Assembly: GCF_033100795.1 (NCBI RefSeq)
Contig: NZ_JAWLVI010000001.1
Location: 372,001-436,000 of the forward strand
DNA from: Pseudothioclava sp033100795
GTDB taxonomy: Bacteria > Pseudomonadota > Alphaproteobacteria > Rhodobacterales > Rhodobacteraceae
Length of the DNA: 64,000 nt
Direction of reading: 5' to 3'
In this document: piece by piece, positions 23,993 through 33,039 of the stretch
Position numbering within the stretch: position 1 is the stretch's first letter
Layout of the letters: each line of letters begins with the position of its first letter
Made by a program: the position numbers and the translations under genes
The notes under the pieces: model-generated
Databases searched by the model: none
Seen by the model: only the letters and a program-made list of their open reading frames with translations
Told to the model about the DNA's origin: nothing

Positions 23993-24943
23993 GTGCGCGA
24001 TCTCAAGATGCCCGGTCAGCGTCATCCGGAAAAGGCTCATCGCCCCGATCAGGAGCAGCCGAAAAAGCCAAGCTGGATCCGCGTGAAAGCGCCGGTGTCG
24101 CAAGGCTATAAGGAAACGCGCGACATCCTGAAGAATAACAAGCTCTCCACCGTCTGCGAGGAAGCAAGCTGCCCGAATGTGGGTGAATGCTGGGGCCACG
24201 GTCACGCGACGATGATGATCATGGGCGAGATCTGCACACGCGGGTGTTCGTTCTGCAACGTCGCGACGGGGCGGCCTGATGCGCTTGATGTGTTCGAGCC
24301 GGGTCGCGTGGCGGATGCGGTGCAAAAGCTGGGTCTCAAACATGTGGTGATTACCAGTGTGGACCGCGATGATCTGGACGATGGCGGCGCCGAGCATTTC
24401 GCCCAGACGATCCGCGCGATCCGCCACCGCGCGCCCGACACCACGATCGAGGTTCTGACGCCCGACTTTCTGAAATGCGGCCCCCGCGCGCTGGAGATTG
24501 TCGTTGAGGCAAAGCCGGATGTGTTCAACCATAATCTTGAAACCGTTCCGGGACTTTACCCGACGGTGCGCCCGGGCGCACGCTATTTCCACTCGCTGCG
24601 TCTGTTGCAGCGCGTGAAAGAGCTGGATCCGACGATGTTCACCAAATCCGGGATCATGGTCGGGCTTGGCGAAAACGCGCAGGAAGTGCGTCAGATCATG
24701 GACGATATGCGCGCTGCCGACATCGACTTTCTGACCATCGGCCAATACCTGCAACCGACGCCCAAGCACCACAAGGTTGACCGTTTCGTGACGCCCGAAG
24801 AGTTCAAGGATTACGAAAAGGCGGCCTTCGGCAAGGGCTTCCTGATGGTCTCGGCGACACCCTTGACGCGCTCGTCCTATCATGCGGGCGATGATTTCGC
24901 GCGGTTGCGTCAGGCGCGTCTGGATAAGCTCGGCCAAGCCTAA
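23993..24943 (+). CDS. lipA: Lipoyl synthase (GTG start)
   Basis: A 316-residue cytosolic radical SAM enzyme inserting two sulfur atoms into octanoylated lipoyl domains. The auxiliary cluster motif CEEASCPNVGEC (Cx4Cx5C) and the radical SAM motif CTRGCSFC (Cx3Cx2C) are both intact. The C-terminal SSYHAGDDF carries the conserved serine of the family (R-S-S-Y). The GTG at 23993 follows GGGGGAAATTGCT and gives the usual Rhodobacteraceae N-terminus VRDLKMPGQRHPEKAHRPD; the downstream ATG would truncate it. dusA follows 4 bases later. Confidence 0.96.
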   Translation: MRDLKMPGQRHPEKAHRPDQEQPKKPSWIRVKAPVSQGYKETRDILKNNKLSTVCEEASCPNVGECWGHGHATMMIMGEICTRGCSFCNVATGRPDALDVFEPGRVADAVQKLGLKHVVITSVDRDDLDDGGAEHFAQTIRAIRHRAPDTTIEVLTPDFLKCGPRALEIVVEAKPDVFNHNLETVPGLYPTVRPGARYFHSLRLLQRVKELDPTMFTKSGIMVGLGENAQEVRQIMDDMRAADIDFLTIGQYLQPTPKHHKVDRFVTPEEFKDYEKAAFGKGFLMVSATPLTRSSYHAGDDFARLRQARLDKLGQA

Positions 24944-24947
24944 GCAG

Positions 24948-25940
24948 ATGGCCACGCTGTCCCAGACTGTGCGCGACGCCGCGCGCCTGTCCGTCGCACC
25001 CATGATGGATTGGACGGACCGGCATTGTCGCGTGTTTCACCGGATAATCTCGGGGCGGGCGCTGCTTTATACCGAGATGGTGACGGCGCCTGCGGTTATT
25101 CATGGTAAGCGCCAGTTTTTGCTGGATTATTCCGAGGCCGAGCATCCGGTCGCGCTGCAACTGGGCGGGTCCGATCCGGCGGAACTGCGTGAGGCCGTGC
25201 AGATTGCCTCGGGTTGGGGCTATGACGAGATCAACCTCAATTGCGGCTGCCCTTCGGATCGGGTGCAATCGGGGGCTTTTGGCGCGGTCTTGATGAAATC
25301 GCCCGATCTGGTGGCCGATTGTGTCAGCGCGATGCAAGAGGCCACGGATGTCGAGGTGACGGTGAAATGCCGCATCGGCGTGGATGATGATGATCCGACT
25401 GATCGCCTGCCCGCGTTCCTTGAGGCCGTTTCCAAGGCAGGTGTGACGCGCTTCACGATCCACGCGCGCAAGGCCTGGCTTCAGGGGCTGTCGCCCAAGG
25501 ATAACCGCGAAATTCCTCCGCTGGATTACCCGCTGGTGCACCGGATGAAGACGGAATTCCCGCATCTGCATCTGTCGATCAACGGCGGGATTGCGACGCT
25601 AGACGAGGCAAAATCGCAGCTTGACCAAGGGCTTGACGGGGTGATGATCGGGCGCGCGGCCTATCACGAGCCGATGAATGCGCTTGGCGCCGCGGATGCG
25701 CTGATCTGGGGGCAGGGCGGACCTGCCGACCCGTTCGACGTGGCCGCGCGCATGATACCCTATATCGAGGCGCATCTGGCCTCGGGCGGGCGTTTGCATC
25801 AGATCACGCGGCATATACTGGGGCTGTTCCACGGGCGTCCCGGCGCGCGGGGCTGGCGGCGCGTTTTGTCCGAAGGGGCGACGCGCGAGGGCGCAGGAAT
25901 TCCGCTTTTTGAGGCAGCGCTTGCGCAGGTGAAAGGATAA
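24948..25940 (+). CDS. dusA: tRNA-dihydrouridine(20/20a) synthase DusA
   Basis: A 330-residue flavoenzyme reducing uridine 20/20a in tRNA. An FMN-binding TIM barrel starts SVAPMMDWTDRHCRVF. The catalytic Cys is in NLNCGCPSDRVQSGAFGAVLM, and IHARKAWLQGLSPKDNREIPPL is the DusA-type signature. The C-terminal helical tRNA-binding domain has HILGLFHGRPGARGWRR. Start ATG 24948 is 4 bases after the lipA stop, suggesting co-transcription. DusB is encoded separately at 40126. Confidence 0.95.
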   Translation: MATLSQTVRDAARLSVAPMMDWTDRHCRVFHRIISGRALLYTEMVTAPAVIHGKRQFLLDYSEAEHPVALQLGGSDPAELREAVQIASGWGYDEINLNCGCPSDRVQSGAFGAVLMKSPDLVADCVSAMQEATDVEVTVKCRIGVDDDDPTDRLPAFLEAVSKAGVTRFTIHARKAWLQGLSPKDNREIPPLDYPLVHRMKTEFPHLHLSINGGIATLDEAKSQLDQGLDGVMIGRAAYHEPMNALGAADALIWGQGGPADPFDVAARMIPYIEAHLASGGRLHQITRHILGLFHGRPGARGWRRVLSEGATREGAGIPLFEAALAQVKG

Positions 25941-25943
25941 ATC

Positions 25944-26759
25944 ATGCCAGAGCTTTCAATCCTTTTGCCGCTGGTCGCGATCCTGATGGCCACGGGGGCT
26001 TTTGCCGGCGTTCTGGCCGGACTTCTGGGCGTCGGCGGCGGGATCGTTCTGGTGCCGGCGTTCTTTTATCTGTTCGCGGGGCTTGGCTATGGCTCGGATG
26101 ACCTGATGCAGATCTGCGTGGCGACTTCGCTGGCGACGATCATCATAACCTCGGCGCGCTCGGTCATGGCACATCATCGCAAAGGCGCGGTCGAGTGGGG
26201 GATTTTGCGGCAATGGGCGCCGTTGATTGCGCTTGGAGCGATTGTCGGCGTGCTGGTCGTGGCGCAGCTGCGCAGCGCGACCTTGCAGGTGATTTTCGGC
26301 GGCATGGTGCTCTTGATCGCGAGCTATATGCTGTTTGGAAAATCAAGCTGGCGGCTGTCGGATGAGCTGCCGGGGGGGCTGTTCCGCGCGTGGTTCGGGC
26401 CGTTGATGGGGCTGGTCTCGGTGCTGCTGGGGATCGGAGGCGGCTCGATCGGCACGCCGATGCTGACGCTGCACGGGGTGCCGATCCATCGCGCGGTGGC
26501 GACATCGGCGGGGTTTGGAATCACGATTGCGCTGCCCTCGGCGGTGGCGTTTTTGCTTACGGACGTGCCTCATGCGCCGCCCTTCACAGTGGGGGCGGTA
26601 AATATCCCCGCCTTCCTGATCGTGATCGCGATGACCACCTTCACGGCGCCTTGGGGGGCGGCGCTGGCGCATAAGCTGGATGCGAAGAAGCTCAAGCGTG
26701 TATTCGCGGTGTTTCTGATGCTGGTGGCGCTGAACATGCTGCGCAAGGCGCTGTTCTAG
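25944..26759 (+). CDS. TauE/SafE (TSUP) family membrane transporter
   Basis: A 271-residue inner-membrane protein with about eight hydrophobic segments. It has the TSUP inverted-repeat glycine motifs GLLGVGGGIVLVPAF near the N-terminus and LGIGGGSIGTPML in the middle. Family members export or import sulfite, sulfoacetate or other sulfur and carbon anions; the substrate here is unknown. It starts 3 bases after dusA, so it is probably in the lipA-dusA transcript, though without functional link. Confidence 0.88.
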   Translation: MPELSILLPLVAILMATGAFAGVLAGLLGVGGGIVLVPAFFYLFAGLGYGSDDLMQICVATSLATIIITSARSVMAHHRKGAVEWGILRQWAPLIALGAIVGVLVVAQLRSATLQVIFGGMVLLIASYMLFGKSSWRLSDELPGGLFRAWFGPLMGLVSVLLGIGGGSIGTPMLTLHGVPIHRAVATSAGFGITIALPSAVAFLLTDVPHAPPFTVGAVNIPAFLIVIAMTTFTAPWGAALAHKLDAKKLKRVFAVFLMLVALNMLRKALF

Positions 26760-26767
26760 GCCAAGCT

Positions 26768-26819
26768 ACGCAGCGAAGGGGCATCGAGCCCCTTGCGCTG
26801 CGTCGGGGGCTACGCCCCC
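26768..26819. terminator. Paired stem-loops between convergent genes
   Basis: A long hairpin (ACGCAGCGAAGGGGC, loop ATCGA, GCCCCTTGCGCTGCGT with one bulged base, 26768-26803) is followed by GGGGGC-TAC-GCCCCC (26805-26819). There is no good T-tract, but it lies exactly between two convergent stops. Possibly a bidirectional terminator or an RNA-stabilising repeat. Confidence 0.5.
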
Positions 26820-26826
26820 GTCGGTC

Positions 26827-27669
26827 CTATTTGATTTTCAGCGCTTTTGCCTCGTTCCAAAGGGCGTCCATTTCGGTCAGATCGCTTTGGTGCGGTGTGC
26901 GGCCATTCGCTTCAAGTTTGTCTTCGATGTAATTGAAGCGCCGCGTGAATTTGGTGTTTGTTGCGCGCAGACATGCCTCGGGGTCAAGCCCCAGATGCCG
27001 CCCGAGGTTCACCATCACGAACAAGAGATCGCCGAATTCCTCGGCGAGTTCGTCGGGGCCGAGCGTATCGCGGGCTTCCTCCAGCTCTTTCGCCTCTTCG
27101 ACGATCTTGGCGATCACCTCATCGGTCGAGGGCCAGTCAAACCCCACCCGTGCCGCGCGGGATTGCAATTTCAGCGCACGGGTCAGCGCGGGCAAGCCAA
27201 GGGCCACCCCATCCAGCACGCCGACGCGGGCCTGAGTTCCATTTGCCGCGCGCTCGACCGCCTTGATCTTTTCCCAATCGGCAGTTTGCTGTTCGGCCGA
27301 CTTGTCGCGGCTTTCATCCCCGAATACATGCGGGTGGCGCGAGACCATTTTCCCGTTGATTGCGCGCAGCACGCGGGTCACATCGAACAGGCCTTTTTCG
27401 CGCGCCATCTGCGCGTGATAGACCACCTGCAGTGCCAGATCGCCCAGTTCGGCCTCCAACTCATCCCAGGCTTCGCGTTCAATCGCATCCGCGACCTCGT
27501 GGGCCTCTTCGATGGTGTAGGGGGCGATGGTTGCGAAATCCTGTTCGATGTCCCACGGGCAGCCGGTGTCGGGGTCGCGCAGGCATTCCATGATCGCGCA
27601 AAGCCGCGTGAATTGCGCCTCGGCCTTGCCGGTTTCGTCAAAGATGATCGCGTCTGTCGGTTTCGCCAT
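26827..27669 (-). CDS. mazG: Nucleoside triphosphate pyrophosphohydrolase MazG
   Basis: A 280-residue cytosolic all-alpha NTP pyrophosphatase that hydrolyses NTPs to NMP and PPi and lowers ppGpp build-up or removes aberrant nucleotides. It has two tandem MazG domains. The first has CPWDIEQDFATIAPYTIEEAHEVADAI and WDELEAELGDLALQVVYHA; the second has EEAKELEEAR and ELAEEFGDLLFVMVNLGRHLG. These are the EExxE/ExxD metal motifs. Start ATG 27669 was chosen over an ATG 29 codons earlier because the family start is MAKPTDAI and AGAAGGA lies upstream. It is divergent from the M20 peptidase. Confidence 0.94.
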   Translation of the reverse strand: MAKPTDAIIFDETGKAEAQFTRLCAIMECLRDPDTGCPWDIEQDFATIAPYTIEEAHEVADAIEREAWDELEAELGDLALQVVYHAQMAREKGLFDVTRVLRAINGKMVSRHPHVFGDESRDKSAEQQTADWEKIKAVERAANGTQARVGVLDGVALGLPALTRALKLQSRAARVGFDWPSTDEVIAKIVEEAKELEEARDTLGPDELAEEFGDLLFVMVNLGRHLGLDPEACLRATNTKFTRRFNYIEDKLEANGRTPHQSDLTEMDALWNEAKALKIK

Positions 27670-27736
27670 TGCGCCGCCCGTCCTTCTGGGGTGTTCTTGC
27701 GCCCGAGTATCGCCACCACCGACAAAGAGTAAACCC

Positions 27737-28900
27737 ATGCCCGTTCTCAATCGCATCGCAGCGCTTGCCCCCGAGATGACGGAATGGCGCCGCTGGCTGC
27801 ATCAGCGCCCCGAGATCCAGTTCGATCTGCATCAGACGGCGGAGTTCGTGGCGGAGCGCCTGCGCGAGATCGGTGTGGACGAGTTGCACGAAGGGATCGC
27901 GCAGACGGGTATGGTCGCGATCATCAAAGGGCAGGGCGAGGGGCCGACGATCGGGCTGCGCGCCGATATGGATGCGCTGCCGATCACCGAGAAAACGGGG
28001 GCCGATTATGCCTCGCAAACTCCCGGAGCGATGCATGCCTGCGGCCACGACGGCCATACCGTGATGCTGTTGGGGGCAGCGAAATACCTGTGCGAGACGC
28101 GTAACTTCGCGGGCCGCGTGGCGCTGTTGTTCCAGCCCGCCGAGGAAGAGGGTGGCGGTGGTCAGGTGATGGTCGCGGAAGGCGTGATGGATCGCTTCGG
28201 TATCGAAGAGGTCTACGGCATCCACAACGCGCCCAATGTGCCCTTCGGGTTTTTCCGCACGACGCAGGGGGCGTTGATGGCCGCCGTTGACACCGCTTAT
28301 GTCACGGCCACCGGGCGCGGCGGGCATGGCGCGACGCCGCAAGATACCATTGACCCGATCCCCGCGATTACCGCGATGGTGCAGGCGTTGCAAACCATCG
28401 TCAGCCGCAACGTCTCGGCGCAGGACGAGCTGGTTGTGTCGGTCACGCAGATCCATGTCGGCTCGGCCAATAATATCATCGCGGAAAGCGGCTGGTTCTG
28501 CGCCACGATCCGCAGCTTTGATCCGGCGATCCGCAACCTGGCCGAGGCGCGGTTTCGCGCGGTGGTTACAGGCGTGGCGGCGGCCTTTGGCGTGTCGGTC
28601 GAGATCAATTACGAACGCGGCTACCCGCCCACTGTGAACGATGCGGATCGCGCGCTGTTCGCGGCCTCGGTCGCGGCGGAAATCTCGGGCGGTGATATGG
28701 TCGATACGCAGGCCCGCCGCGAGATGGGGGGCGAGGATTTCTCCTATATGCTTGAGGCACGTCCGGGGGCTTATCTGTTTATGGGAACGGGCGCGGGGGC
28801 AGGGCTTCATCACCCGGCCTATGACTTCAACGACGAGGCCGCGCCCGTGGGGGCGTCGTTCTTTGCGCGCCTGATCGAACGACGCCTGCCGCTAAGATAG
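27737..28900 (+). CDS. M20 family metallopeptidase/amidohydrolase
   Basis: A 387-residue zinc-dependent hydrolase of the M20D family (hippurate hydrolase, N-acyl-amino acid or indole-acetyl-amino acid hydrolase). Metal and catalytic motifs are present: the cysteine ligand segment MHACGHDGH, general base in FQPAEEEGGGG, YGIHNAPN, and GGEDFSYM near the end. GRGGHGATPQDTIDP is the lid/dimer domain motif. The substrate cannot be told from the sequence. It is monocistronic and divergent from mazG; 130 bases separate it from yajC. Confidence 0.9.
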   Translation: MPVLNRIAALAPEMTEWRRWLHQRPEIQFDLHQTAEFVAERLREIGVDELHEGIAQTGMVAIIKGQGEGPTIGLRADMDALPITEKTGADYASQTPGAMHACGHDGHTVMLLGAAKYLCETRNFAGRVALLFQPAEEEGGGGQVMVAEGVMDRFGIEEVYGIHNAPNVPFGFFRTTQGALMAAVDTAYVTATGRGGHGATPQDTIDPIPAITAMVQALQTIVSRNVSAQDELVVSVTQIHVGSANNIIAESGWFCATIRSFDPAIRNLAEARFRAVVTGVAAAFGVSVEINYERGYPPTVNDADRALFAASVAAEISGGDMVDTQARREMGGEDFSYMLEARPGAYLFMGTGAGAGLHHPAYDFNDEAAPVGASFFARLIERRLPLR

Positions 28901-29030
28901 CGCACATCCTTGTGTCTGAGGTGCGAGTGCGCCTTGCCATCCCAAGGGGTCGGGGCTAGGGTGCGCGCCGAAAACATGGGGGGCGGAGCGGTCCGTGCCC
29001 CAAGAAGGCCCGCAAGAAAGGACCCTGTTT

Positions 29031-29363
29031 ATGTTCGTAACTCCCGCATTCGCTCAGGCTGCCGGTGGCGACGCCGCCGCCTCGTTCGGCCAGTTTCTGC
29101 CGCTGATCCTGATCTTCGTGATCATGTATTTCCTGATTATCCGCCCGCAGCAGAAGCGCGCCAAAGAGCACCGTGCCATGGTTGACGGTCTGCGTCGCGG
29201 TGATCAGGTTGTGACCCAGGGCGGGATCATCGGCAAGGTGACCAAGGTCCGCGAAGACGGCGAGGTCGAGGTCGAGATCGCGCAGGGCGTGACCGTTCGC
29301 ATGGTCAAGCAGACCATTACGCAGGTCGTGTCGAAGACCGAACCGGCCGCTGCCGCCAACTAA
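29031..29363 (+). CDS. yajC: Preprotein translocase subunit YajC
   Basis: A 110-residue inner-membrane protein that associates with SecDF. One transmembrane helix (about 21-40, FLPLILIFVIMYFLIIRP) is followed by QQKRAKEH and a cytoplasmic domain (VTQGGIIGKVTKV). ATG 29031 follows AAGAAAGGACC. It is the first gene of yajC-secD-secF, with secD 15 bases later, the usual alphaproteobacterial order. Confidence 0.95.
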   Translation: MFVTPAFAQAAGGDAAASFGQFLPLILIFVIMYFLIIRPQQKRAKEHRAMVDGLRRGDQVVTQGGIIGKVTKVREDGEVEVEIAQGVTVRMVKQTITQVVSKTEPAAAAN

Positions 29364-29378
29364 GAGGCTCGCGCCGCC

Positions 29379-31043
29379 ATGCTGCAAATCCCGCTTTGGA
29401 AGCGTGTGCTGATTATTGCCCTGTGTCTTCTTGGGGTAGCAACGGCGGCGCCGAACCTGTTTTATCCGCGCGTCGAAGCGCATAACGATGCGATCGTCGC
29501 CTTCGAGAATTCGGGGGCGATGACGACCGAGCAGGCCGCCGCCCGCGATGGCTGGCCTGACTGGCTGCCCTCGGGGCTGGTGAACCTGGGCCTCGATCTG
29601 CGCGGTGGCGCGCATCTTCTGGCCGAGGTCCATGTCGGCGAGGTGTATAGCGCGCGTCTGAAATCCCTTTGGCCCGAAGCCCGCCGCCTGCTGGCGACCG
29701 AGCGCGCAACAATCGGTGCGGTGCGCCGGATCGACTCGCCCGAGGACGAGCTGCGCATCCAGATCGGTGAGCCGTCGCAGATCGCGAAAGCCGTTGAGAT
29801 CGCGCGCACGCTGGCCTCGCCGGTGGTGACGCTGACGGGGGTTGGCCAGAACGACCTTGAAATCACGGGCGAGGGCGACGTTGTCACGATCCGCCTGTCC
29901 GAGGCCGAACGCGCCGCCACCGACGACCGCACCATGCAGCAATCGCTGGAGATCGTGCGCCGCCGCGTCGATGCGGCTGGCACGCGCGAGCCGACGATCA
30001 TGCGTCAGGGCGCGGACCGTATTCTGATTCAGGTTCCGGGGATCGGCTCTGCCGCCGAACTGAAGGCGCTGATCGGCACGACCGCCAAGCTGACCTTCCA
30101 TCAGGTTGTGGGGCGCGCGGGTGACGCCAATTCGCCCGCAGGTGTCGGCAAGATCATTCTGCCCGGTCAGGATGAAAAAGACGGCTATTACATTCTCGAC
30201 GAGTTGTCGGTTGTATCGGGCGACGAGTTGACGGACGCCCGCCCCGATACCGACCAGAACGGCTATCCGGCGGTCTCGTTCCGCTTCAACCCGACGGGCG
30301 CGCGCGCGTTTGGCGATTTCACCGCCAACCACATCGGCGAGCCTTTCGCGATTGTCCTTGATAACGAGGTGATCTCGGCCCCTACGATCCAAAGCCATAT
30401 CGCGGGCGGGTCGGGGATTATCACGGGGCGCTTCACCGTGCAGGAGGCGACCGATCTGGCGCTCTTGCTGCGCGCGGGTGCCCTGCCTGCGGGGATGACC
30501 TTCCTTGAAGAGCGCACCATCGGCCCCGAGCTTGGTCAGGATTCGATCGAAGCAGGCAAAATCGCCGCCATCGTCGGCCTTGGCGCGGTGATCGTGTTCA
30601 TGGTGCTCAGCTACGGCCTGTTCGGCGCCTTTGCGGCCTTTGCGCTGATGGTCAACATCGCGCTTGTCTTTGGCACGATGTCGATGATCGGGGCGACGCT
30701 GACGCTGCCTGGTATCGCGGGGATCGTGCTGACCATCGGTATGGCGGTTGATGCCAACGTGCTGGTGTTTGAACGTATCCGCGAAGAGATGAAAAAGGTC
30801 CGTGGCCCTGCGCGCGCGATCGAGCTTGGCTATGAAAAGGCCATGTCCGCGATTGTGGATGCGAACGTCACCACCTTCATTACCGCGCTGATCCTGTTTG
30901 TTCTGGGTGCTGGCCCCGTGCGCGGCTTTGCGGTCACGCTGATCATCGGGATCATCACCTCGGTCTTTACCGCAATCTATGTCACGCGGCTTCTGGTCAC
31001 GTTCTGGTTCGACCGGACACGCCCGAAGACGCTTGAGCTATAA
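29379..31043 (+). CDS. secD: Protein translocase subunit SecD
   Basis: A 554-residue inner-membrane component that, with SecF, uses the proton gradient to complete export of proteins through SecYEG. TM1 is at about 7-27. A large periplasmic P1 domain follows, including GLDLRGGAHLL and DNEVISAPTIQSHI. TM2-6 are at about 380-545, with TIGPELGQDSIEAGK, MAVDANVLVFERIREE and DANVTTFITALIL, the conserved RND-type helices carrying the proton-relay Asp. It is 12 bases ahead of secF. Confidence 0.97.
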   Translation: MLQIPLWKRVLIIALCLLGVATAAPNLFYPRVEAHNDAIVAFENSGAMTTEQAAARDGWPDWLPSGLVNLGLDLRGGAHLLAEVHVGEVYSARLKSLWPEARRLLATERATIGAVRRIDSPEDELRIQIGEPSQIAKAVEIARTLASPVVTLTGVGQNDLEITGEGDVVTIRLSEAERAATDDRTMQQSLEIVRRRVDAAGTREPTIMRQGADRILIQVPGIGSAAELKALIGTTAKLTFHQVVGRAGDANSPAGVGKIILPGQDEKDGYYILDELSVVSGDELTDARPDTDQNGYPAVSFRFNPTGARAFGDFTANHIGEPFAIVLDNEVISAPTIQSHIAGGSGIITGRFTVQEATDLALLLRAGALPAGMTFLEERTIGPELGQDSIEAGKIAAIVGLGAVIVFMVLSYGLFGAFAAFALMVNIALVFGTMSMIGATLTLPGIAGIVLTIGMAVDANVLVFERIREEMKKVRGPARAIELGYEKAMSAIVDANVTTFITALILFVLGAGPVRGFAVTLIIGIITSVFTAIYVTRLLVTFWFDRTRPKTLEL

Positions 31044-31055
31044 GGAGGGAACATC

Positions 31056-32039
31056 ATGGCATTCCGTCTTAAACTTGTTCCCGACGAAACCCGCTTCGAC
31101 TTTTTCCGCCATCAGGTGCTGACCTTCGGGTTTTCGGTCTTCCTGGTGGTGGCCTCGGTTGTTCTGGTGCTGGTGCAGGGGCTGAACTTCGGCATCGACT
31201 TCAAGGGCGGCACCACCATCCGCACCGAGTCGACCGCTGCCCTTGATGTGGGCGCGTATCGCGACGCGCTGGCGCCGCTGAACCTTGGCGATGTCTCGAT
31301 CACCGAGGTGTTCGACCCGACTTTTGCGGCCGATCAGCATGTGGCGATGATCCGTATTCAGGCGCAAGAGGGCGATGAGGCGATCACACCCGAGCAGATG
31401 ACCGCGATCGAAGGCGCGCTCGTCGGTGCAGATGCTGCCGTCAAGATCGTCTCGACCGAGTCGGTTGGTCCCAAGGTCTCGGGTGAGCTGATCTGGACCG
31501 CGATCTGGTCGGTTCTGGCGGCAACCGTCGCGATCCTGTTCTACATCTGGCTGCGGTTCGAATGGCAGTTCTCGGTCGGCGCGGTGGCCGCGCTCATCCA
31601 CGACATCGTGGTGACGGTGGGGATTTTCTCGCTCTTCCAGATCAAGTTCGACCTGACGATCATCGCGGCGCTTCTGACGATCCTTGGCTACTCGATCAAC
31701 GATACGGTGGTTGTGTTCGACCGTCTGCGCGAGAACCTTGTGAAATACAAAACCATGCCGCTGCGCGAGGTGATGAACATCTCGGTCAACGAGACGCTGT
31801 CGCGCACGGTGATGACGTCGGGCACCACGCTTCTGGCGCTGATCGCGCTTTTGGTTCTGGGCGGCGACGTGATCCGCGGGTTCGTCTTTGCGATGACCTG
31901 GGGCGTGGTGGTTGGCACCTATTCCTCGGTCTTTGTGGCGAAAAACATCGTTCTGTTCCTTGGCGTTGATCGCAACAAGGAAAAGAAAGATCCGGCGGCG
32001 GAGTTCTTTACCGAAAAGGTGTCCGATGCCGATAACTGA
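31056..32039 (+). CDS. secF: Protein translocase subunit SecF
   Basis: A 327-residue inner-membrane partner of SecD. TM1 is at about 20-40 and is followed by the NFGIDFKGGTTI motif. Its periplasmic P4 domain precedes TM2-6, with SVGPKVSGEL, LHD-type HDIVVTVGIFSLF, YSINDTVVVFDRLREN and SRTVMTSGTTLLALIALLVLGG. Start ATG 31056 follows AAGGAGGGAACATC. The 3' end overlaps the Mth938-like gene by 14 bases, tying secF to the downstream ccm genes in one transcript. Confidence 0.97.
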   Translation: MAFRLKLVPDETRFDFFRHQVLTFGFSVFLVVASVVLVLVQGLNFGIDFKGGTTIRTESTAALDVGAYRDALAPLNLGDVSITEVFDPTFAADQHVAMIRIQAQEGDEAITPEQMTAIEGALVGADAAVKIVSTESVGPKVSGELIWTAIWSVLAATVAILFYIWLRFEWQFSVGAVAALIHDIVVTVGIFSLFQIKFDLTIIAALLTILGYSINDTVVVFDRLRENLVKYKTMPLREVMNISVNETLSRTVMTSGTTLLALIALLVLGGDVIRGFVFAMTWGVVVGTYSSVFVAKNIVLFLGVDRNKEKKDPAAEFFTEKVSDADN

Positions 32040-32391
32040 GGCCGAATTCGGCTCCTCCCTGCCGGTTGACGGTTACGGGCCGGGGTTCTTCCGCATCGCG
32101 GGCGAGGTCTATCGCTCGGCGGTTGTGGTCGAGGCGGGATCGGTTGTCGAATGGGGCGGGCTGGACGACCTTGATCCGCTTTTTGCGCTCTCTGGCAAGG
32201 TGGATGTGCTGTTTATCGGCATGGGCGCGGATATTGCGATCCTGCCCAAGGCTTTCGTTCATGCGCTCGAAGCAAAGGGCGTGATGTGCGAGGCGATGAG
32301 CAGCCCGTCAGCCGCGCGCACCTATAATGTGCTCCTCTCCGAGGGGCGCAGGGTCGCGGTGGCGCTTTTGCCCGTGCCTGCGAAGGATTGA
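32026..32391 (+). CDS. Mth938/NDUFAF3-like (DUF498) protein
   Basis: A 121-residue cytosolic protein of the Mth938/DUF498 family, homologous to the human complex I assembly factor NDUFAF3. Features are DGYGPGFFRIAGEVYRSAVVV, the central LFIGMGADIAILP and the C-terminal ARTYNVLLSEGRRVAVALLPV. It overlaps the end of secF and lies 4 bases before ccmA. The secF-DUF498 linkage is common in alphaproteobacteria and gives rise to the idea of a membrane-protein assembly role, which is unproven. Confidence 0.9.
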   Translation: MPITEAEFGSSLPVDGYGPGFFRIAGEVYRSAVVVEAGSVVEWGGLDDLDPLFALSGKVDVLFIGMGADIAILPKAFVHALEAKGVMCEAMSSPSAARTYNVLLSEGRRVAVALLPVPAKD

Positions 32392-32395
32392 GCCG

Positions 32396-33028
32396 ATGGA
32401 GATGCTCCGCGTTGACAATCTGGCGGTGACGCGTGGCGGTCTGCCGGTGCTTGAGGGCTTGAGCTTTACGCTGAACGCCGGTCACGCGCTGGTGCTGCGC
32501 GGGCCGAACGGTATTGGCAAGACAACGCTTCTGCGGACGCTCGCGGGGCTGCAACCGGCGCTGGCGGGCACAATTTCGATGCCGCCCGAAACGATGGCCT
32601 ATGCGGCCCACTCCGACGGGTTGAAGGCGACGCTTTCGGTGGCGGAAAACCTGCACTTCTGGGCAAGCGTTTATGGCACCGGATCAATCGACGGCGCGCT
32701 GGATCAGATGAACCTGCGCCAGCTTGCCTCCCGCGCGGCGATGAGCCTGTCGGCGGGGCAAAAGCGCCGCCTTGGTCTTGCGCGGCTGTTGGTGACGGGG
32801 CGTCCGGTCTGGGTGCTGGACGAGCCGACGGTGTCGCTTGATGCGGCCTCGGTCGCGCTGTTTGGCGAGGCGGTGCGGGCGCATTTGCAATCCGGCGGTG
32901 CGGCGCTGATGGCCACCCATATCGACCTTGGTCTGGACGAGGCGAGCGTGCTTGATCTGGCACCCTTCAAGGCGCGCGCGCCCGAGGATGGCGGCATCAC
33001 CGGTGCCTTTGACGAGGCCTTCGGGTAA
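32396..33028 (+). CDS. ccmA: Haem exporter ATP-binding protein CcmA
   Basis: A 210-residue ABC ATPase (HelA in R. capsulatus) that with CcmB powers release of haem-loaded CcmE during cytochrome c maturation. Walker A is GPNGIGKTT, the signature is LSAGQKRRL, Walker B is VWVLDEP and the switch His is in MATHIDL. Start ATG 32396 is taken; ATG 32402 is an alternative. It opens ccmABCDG, which continues directly from the sec genes. Confidence 0.95.
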   Translation: MEMLRVDNLAVTRGGLPVLEGLSFTLNAGHALVLRGPNGIGKTTLLRTLAGLQPALAGTISMPPETMAYAAHSDGLKATLSVAENLHFWASVYGTGSIDGALDQMNLRQLASRAAMSLSAGQKRRLGLARLLVTGRPVWVLDEPTVSLDAASVALFGEAVRAHLQSGGAALMATHIDLGLDEASVLDLAPFKARAPEDGGITGAFDEAFG

Positions 33029-33039
33029 GGAGAGAACGG

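Noticed and set aside
23993..24010. ATG 24008 as the lipA start
   Set aside because: It would remove the conserved VRDLK start and leave the strong ribosome binding site too far away; GTG 23993 fits better.
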